Below, in pieces: positions 16,537 to 25,528 of a stretch of DNA of 64,000 nt. Under the pieces are notes generated by a model, which saw only the letters and a list, made by a program, of their open reading frames with translations, ran no database searches and was not told where the DNA came from. Position numbers and translations under genes: made by a program. The stretch spans positions 4,960,001 to 5,024,000 of the forward strand of contig NC_018581.1 of NCBI RefSeq assembly GCF_000143885.2, in the 5' to 3' direction. The DNA comes from Gordonia sp. KTR9. Its GTDB lineage: Bacteria; Actinomycetota; Actinomycetes; Mycobacteriales; Mycobacteriaceae. Numbering within the stretch: position 1 is the first letter of the stretch; each line of letters begins with the position of its first letter.

Positions 16537-19500
16537 GTGTTTGACAAGATTTTGGTGGCCAATCGCGGCGAGATCGCTGTTCGAGCCTTTCGTGCCGCAT
16601 ACGAACTCGGAGCCGCGACGGTGGCGGTGTTCCCGTATGAGGATCGAAACTCCACCCATCGGCTGAAGGCCGACGAGTCTTATCAGATCGGTGCGCCGGG
16701 CCACCCGGTGCGGGCCTATCTGTCGGTGGAGGAGATAGTCGCCGCGGCACGCCGGTCGGGGTCGGATGCGATCTACCCGGGCTACGGATTCCTGTCCGAG
16801 AATCCGGATCTCTCCGCGGCCTGTGAGGCGGCCGGGCTCACGTTCATAGGGCCGCCCACCGAGGTGCTGGAGCTGACCGGGAACAAGGCCCGAGCAGTGG
16901 CAGCAGCGCGGGAAGCCGGCCTGCCGGTGCTGGCGTCATCCGCTCCGTCGGCCGATGTCGATGAGTTGCTGGCCGCCGCAGAGGCGATGTCGTTCCCGGT
17001 GTTCGTCAAGGCCGTAGCCGGCGGCGGTGGTCGGGGGATGCGCCGGGTTGCGGAAGCCGAGGAGTTGGGCGAGGCGATCAGGGCAGCATCACGAGAAGCG
17101 GAGTCGGCGTTCGGTGACCCGACGGTGTTCCTCGAGCAGGCGGTGATCAACCCGCGCCACATCGAGGTACAGATCCTGGGCGACACCCAGGGGAACGTGA
17201 TCCACCTCTTCGAGCGGGACTGCAGTCTGCAACGACGGCATCAGAAGGTGATCGAGCTCGCCCCGGCGCCGAATCTGTCCGCGGAACTGCGAGCGAAGAT
17301 CTGCGCGGACGCCGTCGCCTTCGCCCGTCACATCGGCTACTCGTGTGCCGGCACCGTCGAGTTCTTGTTGGACGAGCGTGGTCAGCACGTGTTCATCGAG
17401 ATGAATCCTCGAATCCAGGTCGAACACACGGTGACCGAAGAGATCACCGATGTCGATCTGGTCCAGTCGCAAATGCGGATCGCCTCCGGCGAGACGCTGG
17501 CCGATCTCGGTCTGTCGCAAGACCGGTTGCAGATTCGTGGCGCCGCCCTGCAATGCCGCATCACCACGGAGGACCCGACGAACGGCTTCCGGCCCGATAC
17601 CGGCCGCATCACCGCCTACCGCACTCCAGGTGGTGCGGGCGTGCGTCTGGACGGTGGTGCCACACTGGGCGCCGAAGTCAGCGCTCACTTCGATTCGATG
17701 CTGGTGAAGTTGACGTGCCGGGGTCGCGACTTCGACACCGCGGTCGCCCGTGCGCGCCGCGCGGTCGCCGAGTTCCGCATCCGTGGAGTCGCCACGAATG
17801 TGCCTTTCTTACAGGCGGTCCTCGACGACCCCGAGTTTCGAGCCGGCCGGATCACCACCGCGTTCATCGAGCAACGTCCGGAGTTGTTGACCGCACGGGT
17901 GTCCGCGGACCGGGGCACGAAGATCCTCACCTACCTCGCCGACGTGACGGTCAACCGGCCACACGGCGAGCACCCGATCGCGGTCGATCCACGAGACAAA
18001 CTGCCAGCGCTGACCAGGCCAGGGCCGGCCTCACCGCCGGCGGGCTCCCGGCAACGACTGCTCACACTGGGTCCCGAGGGCTTTGCCGCCGACCTACGGG
18101 CCCGCCCGCAACTCGGAATCACCGACACCACTTTCCGTGACGCGCACCAATCACTGCTGGCCACCAGGGTCCGGACCAGCGACCTGTTGGCCGTGGCGCC
18201 GTATGTGGCGGCGTCGACGCCGGAGCTGTTGTCGGTGGAGTGCTGGGGTGGCGCAACGTATGACGTGGCCCTGCGCTTCCTCAAAGAGGACCCGTGGGAG
18301 CGGCTGGCGGCACTGCGCGAAGCGATCCCCAACATCTGTCTCCAGATGCTGCTGCGCGGCGCGAACACCGTCGGATACACCCCGTACCCGACGTCGGTGA
18401 CCACTGCCTTCGTCGACGAGGCCGCCGCGACCGGTGTCGACATCTTCCGGATATTCGATGCACTGAACAACGTCGAGGCGATGCGACCGGCCATCGACGC
18501 CGTGCGCGCAACCGGTACCGGCGTCGCCGAGGTCGCGATGTCTTACACCGGCGACCTCGCCGACCCGGGTGAGAATCTGTACACCCTCGACTACTACCTG
18601 CGCCTGGCCGAAGACATCGTCTCCGCAGGCGCACACATCCTGGCGATCAAGGACATGGCCGGACTGCTCCGCGCCCCGGCCGCCACCCGACTCGTCTCGG
18701 CCCTGCGTCGGGAATTCGACCTCCCGATCCATGTGCACACCCACGACACCCCGGGCGGACAGCTGGCCACCTACCTCGCGGCATGGGAGGCAGGCGCGGA
18801 CGCAGTCGACGGCGCGTCGGCGCCGTTGGCAGGAACCACCAGCCAGCCCTCGCTATCGGCGATCGTGGCGGCAACCGCGCACACCCCGCGCGACTCCGGA
18901 CTCGACCTCGCCGCCGTGTGCGACCTCGAACCTTACTGGGAATCGGTACGGAAGGTGTACGCGCCGTTCGAATCCGGTTTGCCCGCACCCACCGGACGGG
19001 TTTACCACCACGAAATCCCCGGCGGGCAGTTGTCTAACCTGCGCCAGCAGGCCATCGCGCTGGGGCTCGGCGACCGCTTCGAGGCGATCGAACACGCCTA
19101 CGCTGCGGCCGACCGCATGCTCGGTCGGCTGATCAAGGTCACCCCCTCCTCAAAGGTCGTCGGTGACCTGGCCCTGGCCCTGGTCGGCGGAGGAATATCC
19201 GCCGCGGGATTCGCCGAAAACCCCTCGGCCTACGACATCCCGGATTCGGTCGTCGGGTTCCTCCGGGGTGAGCTCGGCGATCCTGCGGGCGGTTGGCCAG
19301 AACCCCTGCGCACCAGAGCACTTGAGGGTCGCGCAGCCGCATCGCAGGTCAACACCCTCTCCGATGCCGACGAGCAGACGTTGCGTCAGCCCGGGCGCGA
19401 CCGGCAGGAATTGTTGAACCGCTTGCTCTTTCCCGCACCGACGAGCGAGTTCGAACAGCACCGCAACACCTACGGCGACACCTCCCTACTCTCGACCGCC

Positions 19501-19926
19501 CAGTTCTTCTACGGGTTGCGCTATGGGGAGGAGCACAGTGTCGAACTCGAACCAGGCGTGGATCTGCTCACCGGACTCGAAGCCGTCAGCGAGCCCGACG
19601 ACCACGGCATGCGAACGGTGATGGCCATCCTCAACGGGCAGTTGCGACCGGTGCAGGTTCGCGATCGAGCCGTCGGCGTGGAGATCCCCGCTGCGGAGAA
19701 GGCCGAACCCGGCAATGACCTCCATGTCGCGGCCCCCTTCGCCGGTGTCGTCACCGTCGCCGTGGCCGTCGGAGACGACGTCGAACCCGGCACCACCATC
19801 GCCACCATCGAAGCGATGAAGATGGAAGCCGCCATCACCACCCGCAAGGGGGGAACGGTCGCTCGCGTTGCCATCACCTCGACCGCGCAAGTCGAAGCCG
19901 GTGACCTCGTCATCGAACTGAGCTGA
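16537..19926 (+). CDS. pyc: Pyruvate carboxylase
   Basis: 1129 residues, the standard length of single-chain pyruvate carboxylase. The enzyme makes oxaloacetate from pyruvate, bicarbonate and ATP. Biotin carboxylase domain at ~1-450 (ATP-grasp loop GGGGRGMR near 164; EMNPRIQVEHTVTE near 289). Carboxyltransferase domain from about 526 (ITDTTFRDAHQSLLATR) with the metal-binding HTHDT. Biotinyl domain at the C-terminus with EAMKME, the biotinylated Lys being K1095. GTG start with GAGGAA upstream. It may top up oxaloacetate when the neighbouring aldolase produces pyruvate. Whether this is the only pyc copy cannot be judged here. Confidence 0.96.
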   Translation: MFDKILVANRGEIAVRAFRAAYELGAATVAVFPYEDRNSTHRLKADESYQIGAPGHPVRAYLSVEEIVAAARRSGSDAIYPGYGFLSENPDLSAACEAAGLTFIGPPTEVLELTGNKARAVAAAREAGLPVLASSAPSADVDELLAAAEAMSFPVFVKAVAGGGGRGMRRVAEAEELGEAIRAASREAESAFGDPTVFLEQAVINPRHIEVQILGDTQGNVIHLFERDCSLQRRHQKVIELAPAPNLSAELRAKICADAVAFARHIGYSCAGTVEFLLDERGQHVFIEMNPRIQVEHTVTEEITDVDLVQSQMRIASGETLADLGLSQDRLQIRGAALQCRITTEDPTNGFRPDTGRITAYRTPGGAGVRLDGGATLGAEVSAHFDSMLVKLTCRGRDFDTAVARARRAVAEFRIRGVATNVPFLQAVLDDPEFRAGRITTAFIEQRPELLTARVSADRGTKILTYLADVTVNRPHGEHPIAVDPRDKLPALTRPGPASPPAGSRQRLLTLGPEGFAADLRARPQLGITDTTFRDAHQSLLATRVRTSDLLAVAPYVAASTPELLSVECWGGATYDVALRFLKEDPWERLAALREAIPNICLQMLLRGANTVGYTPYPTSVTTAFVDEAAATGVDIFRIFDALNNVEAMRPAIDAVRATGTGVAEVAMSYTGDLADPGENLYTLDYYLRLAEDIVSAGAHILAIKDMAGLLRAPAATRLVSALRREFDLPIHVHTHDTPGGQLATYLAAWEAGADAVDGASAPLAGTTSQPSLSAIVAATAHTPRDSGLDLAAVCDLEPYWESVRKVYAPFESGLPAPTGRVYHHEIPGGQLSNLRQQAIALGLGDRFEAIEHAYAAADRMLGRLIKVTPSSKVVGDLALALVGGGISAAGFAENPSAYDIPDSVVGFLRGELGDPAGGWPEPLRTRALEGRAAASQVNTLSDADEQTLRQPGRDRQELLNRLLFPAPTSEFEQHRNTYGDTSLLSTAQFFYGLRYGEEHSVELEPGVDLLTGLEAVSEPDDHGMRTVMAILNGQLRPVQVRDRAVGVEIPAAEKAEPGNDLHVAAPFAGVVTVAVAVGDDVEPGTTIATIEAMKMEAAITTRKGGTVARVAITSTAQVEAGDLVIELS

Positions 19927-19965
19927 CGGGTCGGGCGCCCTCACCACAAACGAAAGAACTCTGTC

Positions 19966-20271
19966 ATGTCCAGCGAATCATCATCGCACGCATCCTCTTC
20001 CGCTGAGAATCGTCCGATGCTCGAGCGATATGACCTAGCCCTTATCGAGCATTTTGCGCGCTGGTTACCCTTCGGCGGGCCCTCGGCTCAGACCGTGTTC
20101 GAGGAGTTCGGTATCCCCCTGGAGACCGCGTACCGCCGAATGCTCGCTCTGACCGAACCCAAGGTCCTCAAGCGGGTGCCCAGTGAGCATCTCAAGAGCC
20201 TGACGGCGGTGGCCGCCTATCGGGTCACGTTGGTTCGCAACGTTCGACGTGCCTCTAGCACGCGTCGTTGA
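19966..20271 (+). CDS. Small DNA-binding-like protein (DUF3263-like)
   Basis: 101 residues: a Ser-rich start, then a compact helical segment (FARWLPFGGPSAQTVFEEFGIPLETAYRRML split over residues 30-60) and a basic Arg-rich tail. The spacing of Phe-Trp, Phe-Gly and Tyr residues recalls the mycobacterial DUF3263 helix-turn-helix family, but similarity is loose. GAAAGAA precedes the ATG. It sits 39 bases after pyc and just before a strong bidirectional terminator, so it is probably the last gene of this transcript and might regulate it. Confidence 0.55.
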   Translation: MSSESSSHASSSAENRPMLERYDLALIEHFARWLPFGGPSAQTVFEEFGIPLETAYRRMLALTEPKVLKRVPSEHLKSLTAVAAYRVTLVRNVRRASSTRR

Positions 20272-20284
20272 CCGCATGAATAAT

Positions 20285-20317
20285 CAAGCCGGCCGACCTG
20301 TTCGGTCGGCCGGCTTG
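20285..20317. terminator. Strong bidirectional terminator
   Basis: CAAGCCGGCCGACC (20285-20298) and GGTCGGCCGGCTTG (20304-20317) pair perfectly over 14 bases with a TGTTC loop. It lies between the convergent DUF3263-like and nitroreductase genes and should stop transcription from both sides. Confidence 0.85.
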
Positions 20318-20369
20318 AGATGTCAGCCTCAGGCAGCGCCACGCTCCATTGGCGGGCTGCTGCATTCGG

Positions 20370-21083
20370 TCACCCGGTATGCACCGTGACGATGTTCTCG
20401 ACGGGCTCTCGTCCAATCCGATAGCGGTAGGCGGGTGCGTTCGGGTCCGGTCGTCCGAACGAGATGCCGAACAAGAGCTTCGATTCGTCCGAGATCCCCA
20501 GCTCCTCGCGCACGGTGTCGGCGAACATCCCGAGGGTCGTCTGCGGTACGCCCGAGAGACCTCGGGCTGCCAGAGCAAGGAGAAAGGTCTGTGCGAACAT
20601 GCCCACGTCGGAAGCCACGCGCACGGAGTCTCCGACTGCGGGCATGAAGAGGAACGCCGCGTGCGGTGCACCGAAGAAGTGAAGATTCTGGACGGAAACC
20701 GAACGACGCTTCTTGTAGTCCTTCCGCTCGACTCCCAATGCCTCGTGATAGGAAGCGCCTTGGGCCTGCCGGCGCTCCCCCAGTGCGCCCTGGTACGCCG
20801 ACGCATCGAAGGTGAAGTCGGGAGTCGGGGGGGACTTCTCTTCGGCCTCCAGCAGTGCGGCGACGAGACGGTCCCGAGCGGCGCCGGAGACGATGTGGAC
20901 CTCCCACGGCTGGGTGTTGCAATTCGACGGCGACCACGACGCATCGGCCAGCGCCTCGCGCAACGTCTCCTCATCCACGGGCTCCGGTAAGAAGCTGCGA
21001 TAGGAACGACGTTCGCGGACGAGCGTTTGAAAAGGTCTCGTCAAGTCGGTGTCGTCCTCGGCCACCTCGAGGTGCCGAGCCAT
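20370..21083 (-). CDS. Nitroreductase-family FMN oxidoreductase
   Basis: 237 residues. The N-terminal RERRSYRSFLPEPVDEETL and SPSNCNTQPWEVHIVSG segments are the FMN-binding signature of the nitroreductase fold, and 'LAARGLSGVPQTTLGM' and a C-terminal FGRPDPN complete it. The family reduces nitro, quinone or enone groups with NAD(P)H. The start codon directly abuts the stop of the FMN monooxygenase (TAG ATG), so the two are coupled. Being last in a three-gene operon with a racemase and a monooxygenase, it may reduce a downstream intermediate or supply reduced flavin. Confidence 0.87.
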   Translation of the reverse strand: MARHLEVAEDDTDLTRPFQTLVRERRSYRSFLPEPVDEETLREALADASWSPSNCNTQPWEVHIVSGAARDRLVAALLEAEEKSPPTPDFTFDASAYQGALGERRQAQGASYHEALGVERKDYKKRRSVSVQNLHFFGAPHAAFLFMPAVGDSVRVASDVGMFAQTFLLALAARGLSGVPQTTLGMFADTVREELGISDESKLLFGISFGRPDPNAPAYRYRIGREPVENIVTVHTG

Positions 21084-22484
21084 CTAGCCACTGCCCTTCT
21101 CGGCAAGCGCCGCTCGGCGATAGCTGGCCGCCGGGTGCCGATCGTTGACGCGGGCTGAGCCGAACCACTTGTCCCGCAGGGTCCCCGGAGCGTACTCGGT
21201 CTGCATGAGCCCGCGCGCCTGCAGTACGGGCACCGCGTACTGGGTGAAGTCGGCGACTTCACCCGGGCCGTTGATGAACGACAAATTGATTCCGTCAAGA
21301 CCCGCAGCCGCCCACTCTTCGATACAATCGGCGACCTGCTCTCCGGTGCCCACAACGTGCGGTGTCATGGGCTTCTGGATCACCTCGCGGAAGGTCCACT
21401 GCTTGTTCGGTGCCGCCTCGGCCAGGGCCCGGACTGCTCCCTGCATCGCATCCGTATTCAGATCGCCGATGGGAGAGTCGAGATCGAGTCCGCTGAGATC
21501 GAGTCCCATGGCGGAACTCTGGTAGGCGAGACTCGCTTCGTCACTCAGGTATGCCCGCATCTCGTCTGCCTTGCGCTGGGCCTCTTCTTCCGTGGGCCCG
21601 ACGATGGCGGAAATGGCTTGGAAGATCAGGATGTCACCCGGATCGCGGCCCGATTCCTCGGCGAGCTTACGCACATCCTGGACAAAAGTGGCCGCGCCCT
21701 GAGGGCTCTTCGCCGAGATGAAGATCGCCTCCGCGTTCCGCGCCGCGAATGATCGCCCCGTGCTAGACGAGCCCGCCTGGAAAATGACCGGCATCCGCTG
21801 CGGCGACGGTTCGACGCACAGCGGTCCCGCTGACCGGTAGAACTCGCCGACGTGATCGATGGAATGCACAGCAGTCGGGTCTGCGTAGATCCCGGTCTCT
21901 GGATCACGGATGACCCCGCGATCCTCCCAGCTACCTTCGAGCAGCTTGTAGCAGACATCGACGTACTCTTCGGCCCGCGCATACCTCTGGGCATGATCGG
22001 CGACTTCCTCGAATCCGACGTTGCGCCATGCCGACCTCTGGAACGACGTCACGACATTCCAGGCAACCCGGCCCTGCGTGAGATGATCGAGGGTGGCGAC
22101 GCGTCGCGAGAAGCTGTAGGGATGCTCCTGGATGACGTTCGCGCTGAACGCGAAACCGAGGTTCTCGGTGACCGCGGCAAGTGCAGGCACCAGCGCGCTG
22201 GGGTCGTTGATCGGGAACTGCACACCGCGACGGACGGTTGCGTCTCGCGAGCCCTCATAGGTGTCGTAGACACCGGAGTGGTCCGCCCAGAAGATGGCGT
22301 CGAACCGCGCCTCTTCGAGGGTACGGGCCAGGTCCATCCAGGACTTCAACGACCGGTAGTCGTGATCAGCACCCAGCGGCTGATTCCACGGCGAACCCGG
22401 GAATCCCGCCGGGGCGTTGGTCGTGAACATACAGAAACGGAGGGGCCCTTTTGACTGCGGCGTGTCCGAATTCGATTCGCGCAT
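21084..22484 (-). CDS. FMN-dependent monooxygenase, NtaA/SnaA/DszA family (luciferase-like)
   Basis: 466 residues. Luciferase-like TIM barrel of the NtaA/SnaA/SoxA/DszA group: SWMDLARTLEEARFDAIFWAD near 46-66, NDPSALVPALAAVTENLGFA near 92-111, GRVAWNVVTSF near 137-147, and PVIFQAGSSSTGRSFAARNA near 232-251. These enzymes use free FMNH2 and O2 to oxidise and cleave C-N or C-S bonds in chelators, dibenzothiophene sulfone or similar compounds. Start 22484 has AAAGGAA upstream. No reductase is in its own operon; the flavin reductase at 15915-16409 is the nearest candidate. Confidence 0.9.
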   Translation of the reverse strand: MRESNSDTPQSKGPLRFCMFTTNAPAGFPGSPWNQPLGADHDYRSLKSWMDLARTLEEARFDAIFWADHSGVYDTYEGSRDATVRRGVQFPINDPSALVPALAAVTENLGFAFSANVIQEHPYSFSRRVATLDHLTQGRVAWNVVTSFQRSAWRNVGFEEVADHAQRYARAEEYVDVCYKLLEGSWEDRGVIRDPETGIYADPTAVHSIDHVGEFYRSAGPLCVEPSPQRMPVIFQAGSSSTGRSFAARNAEAIFISAKSPQGAATFVQDVRKLAEESGRDPGDILIFQAISAIVGPTEEEAQRKADEMRAYLSDEASLAYQSSAMGLDLSGLDLDSPIGDLNTDAMQGAVRALAEAAPNKQWTFREVIQKPMTPHVVGTGEQVADCIEEWAAAGLDGINLSFINGPGEVADFTQYAVPVLQARGLMQTEYAPGTLRDKWFGSARVNDRHPAASYRRAALAEKGSG

Positions 22485-22530
22485 ACTAAATTCCTTTAAA
22501 TTTACTGTCATTACGGATGATTGAGGTGAA

Positions 22531-23313
22531 TCACACAAACGAGCTGGTGACCGCACCCGCACTCTGGGAGATGATGGCCGATTCAACGAAGTTCGCCGCC
22601 GACACCAGCGGGTTGAGGACGGGAACCCCGAAGTACGCGCCGTCAGTGTTCAGCTCTGCGATCCCCTTGCTGAAGAAGGTGCAGGCGAAGTACACGGCAT
22701 CTACGCCGTCCTCGGCGACAGCTGCCGCGGCCTGCCGTAAGCCGTCGGTGCGCAGCGCCTGAGTCATCGCGTCGAGGGTCAACTCACGCAGTCGATCTGG
22801 GTCGGCGGAAGTCAGGTGGTCGAGCACGTCGGGTTCCGGATGATTGGTTATCGGCACTCGGCGGAATGCGTACTCGCCCTCGTTCAAGCCGTTTTCGCGG
22901 GCCGTGGTCTGCCAGAAGTCTCCGCTGCCCAGCGACCGAAGACGCGATGCGTAGCTGTCCGGCAGCTGCCGGGCAAGAATTGCCAGTTTGCCGAACGCGC
23001 GCGACATGCGAATTGCCGCCTCGGTCGGAGCGGACACCGGAATGTCGACCGCCTCACGGACCACCTGCAGGCATGGGTCCCCCGAGCAGGCGATGACCAC
23101 GCCGTCGAAGCCCTCCGCTTGTGCTCGCTGCGCGGCGGCGACCATCGTGGACTCAATTCCTGGGACTGGCCACGGAAGCGGGGGAGCGCCATCGCCCAGG
23201 TTGCGGACCTCGATCGTCGTATCGGGTCGGACTCGCGGTCCGACCACCTCCTCTGCCGGCGCATCCATGTAATCCATACCCCATGGGTTCAGTAACAGAA
23301 TTCGCTGAGACAT
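22531..23313 (-). CDS. Asp/Glu/hydantoin racemase-family protein
   Basis: 260 residues. Two-cysteine racemase fold: the first catalytic Cys is in VVIACSGDPCLQ near residue 75, the second in VYFACTFFSKG near 209. The start ILLLNPWGMDY is also like hydantoin racemases. Relatives include maleate isomerase and arylmalonate decarboxylase, so racemisation, isomerisation or decarboxylation are all possible. GGGAGTG precedes the ATG. First gene of the operon racemase - FMN monooxygenase - nitroreductase. Confidence 0.8.
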   Translation of the reverse strand: MSQRILLLNPWGMDYMDAPAEEVVGPRVRPDTTIEVRNLGDGAPPLPWPVPGIESTMVAAAQRAQAEGFDGVVIACSGDPCLQVVREAVDIPVSAPTEAAIRMSRAFGKLAILARQLPDSYASRLRSLGSGDFWQTTARENGLNEGEYAFRRVPITNHPEPDVLDHLTSADPDRLRELTLDAMTQALRTDGLRQAAAAVAEDGVDAVYFACTFFSKGIAELNTDGAYFGVPVLNPLVSAANFVESAIISQSAGAVTSSFV

Positions 23314-23462
23314 CGCACTCCCTTGTCAGACGCTCGTCGACTATTGGTCAGACTTGAGTCTCTTCCAGAGCGGCGTTATGCGCTCGCGCCTCGTGTCGGA
23401 AGTTTCTCCGGAACAACCCGACAGCTGTTCGAGTCGTTGAGATGGATCGAATCAGGTCGACG

Positions 23463-25199
23463 TCACGCTTCCTTGATGCCCAGAGCCCGCATCTTTCGAT
23501 ACAGCGTGGACCGCGCGATTCCCAGACGTTCCGCCGCGGCGAGTTTGTTGCCGCGAGAGTCGGCCAGCGCTGTCAGAATGACATCCCTTTCCGATCGCTG
23601 CAGCGTCGGGAGGGGCGCTCCGACAGCACGACGGTACTCGGGCGGAAGATCGGTGAGCCCGATGTCTCCGCCGAGAGAACGCAACCGAGCCGATTCGAGC
23701 GCGGCGCCCAGTTCGCGGACGTTGCCGGGCCAGGGCAGACCGCGAAGCGCCTGCATGGCGGCGGGCTGGATGCGCGGCGTCGGGGCCCCGTCCGGCTCTC
23801 GCAGCAGCGCGGTGACGATGTCCGGGATGTCCTCGGGGCGGTCACGCAGCGGAGGAAGTTCGAACCGCGCTCCGAAATGGTCCATGAGTCGAACCGCCTG
23901 ATCGGCCAGGCCGGTGGTCTTGACCGTGGCGATCACGCGCGCGCTGCGGGGTCCGTCGAGAAGCGCGGAGAGAAGAGCGGTGTGACTGGGCGGGAGAACC
24001 TCGAGATGGCGGAGGATGACGGTTCCTGGTCCTTCGAGCGCGCGCCGGACCTGCACTGCCCAGTCCTGGTCGAGCGCCGCGAGAGCACACTCGAATACGG
24101 CCGCGTCGTCACCGGCCACGCGTGTTGCCAGTCGACTCTTACCCGTCCCGCCCTCGCCGGTGAGGACGACGTCACGACCCGCACGTGCAGCGGCGGTGAC
24201 ATCACCGATGACGCGTAGCCACGCGGCACTCCGTCCCGGCACCTCCGGGTCGGACATGTGTGTAGCCGACTTCCGGTGGGGCGACCCCACGGTGTCCCCG
24301 CGAAGCTCGATGAGCACTCCAGCTGCACCCTCTCGACCCTCGCCGACCATACGGCCTCTGGCCTGGACGACTGTTCCTCCGTGCAACTGCAATTCACCCA
24401 CGAACTCGCAACGTTCGGTCGTCGACGAGGTCGCGAATTCCCACAGAAGCGCATGATCGTTCGCATCCAGAAGTGTTGCGGCCGCATTGTTGGTGATCAG
24501 GAAATCCTGATTGAGGCTGACGATCGCGGCCGACGTTCGGCGAGACGCCCCGAGGAATTCCTCCAGGAGCATTCGCTCCTGCAGTGAAGACCCGGCATAC
24601 ATGCGGGACTCGATGTCTCGGGCCGCGGAGAGCATGAGTGGGATCATCAGGTCGTGGGAGTGCCGGTACGAACTCGACACGTTCAGTACGCCCACCAATT
24701 TCTGAGTGAGCGGGTGCCGCAAGGGCGCCCCTACGCAGGTGAAGTCCTGGAAGTTGTCGCGGTAGTGCTCGGCACCAGCGATGGCGACGGGTGCGGCCGT
24801 CTCTATCACGCTGCCGATCCCGTTTGTGCCGATGTGTTCCTCGCTGTACACCGAGCCCGGCACGCAGAACACCTCGTCCAGGTAGCGGGAGTATGTGGGA
24901 TCCGCGGCGCGGCGGTCTAAGATCCGAGCCTCGGAGTCCGCGAGAATGACGGCAGTTCCGCTGGGAAGCCGCTCCGCAAGCCAGTCGATGACTGGAGTTG
25001 CCGCGCTCATGAGCAGCCGATTGGCCCCGTCGAGGTGCGGAAGGAAGGGCACCTCGATCGCGTTCGGGGCGACCCCGCACAACTGCGACCGACGCCATGA
25101 CGCCGCGATCTCGGGTCGAATGTCGCGGACCGGTGTATCGCCCGACAAGAACTCCTCGCGCGCCGTGCGGACAGCCCGCTCTCGATGGTCAAGGATCAT
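23463..25199 (-). CDS. AcoR/MimR-like transcriptional activator (GAF - AAA - Fis-type HTH)
   Basis: 578 residues. GAF-like sensor domain at about 60-200, linker, AAA+-like domain with a Walker A GEGGTGKS at 348-355, and a C-terminal Fis-type helix-turn-helix (NKLAAAERLGIARSTLYRKM) at the end. The sigma-54-contacting GAFTGA loop is not present and the AAA domain is short, as in the actinobacterial AcoR/MimR/PrmR activators that control alcohol, ketone and propane monooxygenase genes without sigma-54. GGAGG upstream of ATG 25199. It is transcribed away from the BVMO operon at 25529, its likely target. Confidence 0.87.
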   Translation of the reverse strand: MILDHRERAVRTAREEFLSGDTPVRDIRPEIAASWRRSQLCGVAPNAIEVPFLPHLDGANRLLMSAATPVIDWLAERLPSGTAVILADSEARILDRRAADPTYSRYLDEVFCVPGSVYSEEHIGTNGIGSVIETAAPVAIAGAEHYRDNFQDFTCVGAPLRHPLTQKLVGVLNVSSSYRHSHDLMIPLMLSAARDIESRMYAGSSLQERMLLEEFLGASRRTSAAIVSLNQDFLITNNAAATLLDANDHALLWEFATSSTTERCEFVGELQLHGGTVVQARGRMVGEGREGAAGVLIELRGDTVGSPHRKSATHMSDPEVPGRSAAWLRVIGDVTAAARAGRDVVLTGEGGTGKSRLATRVAGDDAAVFECALAALDQDWAVQVRRALEGPGTVILRHLEVLPPSHTALLSALLDGPRSARVIATVKTTGLADQAVRLMDHFGARFELPPLRDRPEDIPDIVTALLREPDGAPTPRIQPAAMQALRGLPWPGNVRELGAALESARLRSLGGDIGLTDLPPEYRRAVGAPLPTLQRSERDVILTALADSRGNKLAAAERLGIARSTLYRKMRALGIKEA

Positions 25200-25528
25200 G
25201 TAAAAGCCTCCACGTTCCCTGTGTGACCGAAGCCTCTATGACTTCACCTTTGTGACTTGAGTCAACCCTGAAGCGATGCGACACAACTGTCCCATATCGC
25301 TACACAGCCATCTGGTGGCGTCCCGAGCTGTCTCGTACTCGGACAGTTTCGAGCCCCTCGATTGAATCACGATTCTGAGTGATCACCGCCACAGGATCTG
25401 GCCGCGCCGACGCCCACCACACTGGCCGACACATGGCGGTCACTCGTCGGCCGAGATCAACGACCAATTTTGCACGCTGCATCGGATCGCCGAACGCAGC
25501 ACCACCGATAGCTACAAAAGGAGTCACA
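25200..25528. promoter_or_regulatory. Divergent control region of the AcoR-like gene and BVMO operon
   Basis: About 330 bases without a gene. Candidate operators: TGACT-TG-AGTCA (25253-25264), and a composite site at 25273-25300 in which GCGAT/ATCGC and GACA/TGTC form two near-concentric inverted repeats (centres differ by one base). AcoR-type activators usually bind paired inverted repeats upstream of their promoters, so the second is the better candidate. AAAAGGAG at 25516-25523 is the ribosome-binding site of the BVMO. Confidence 0.5.
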
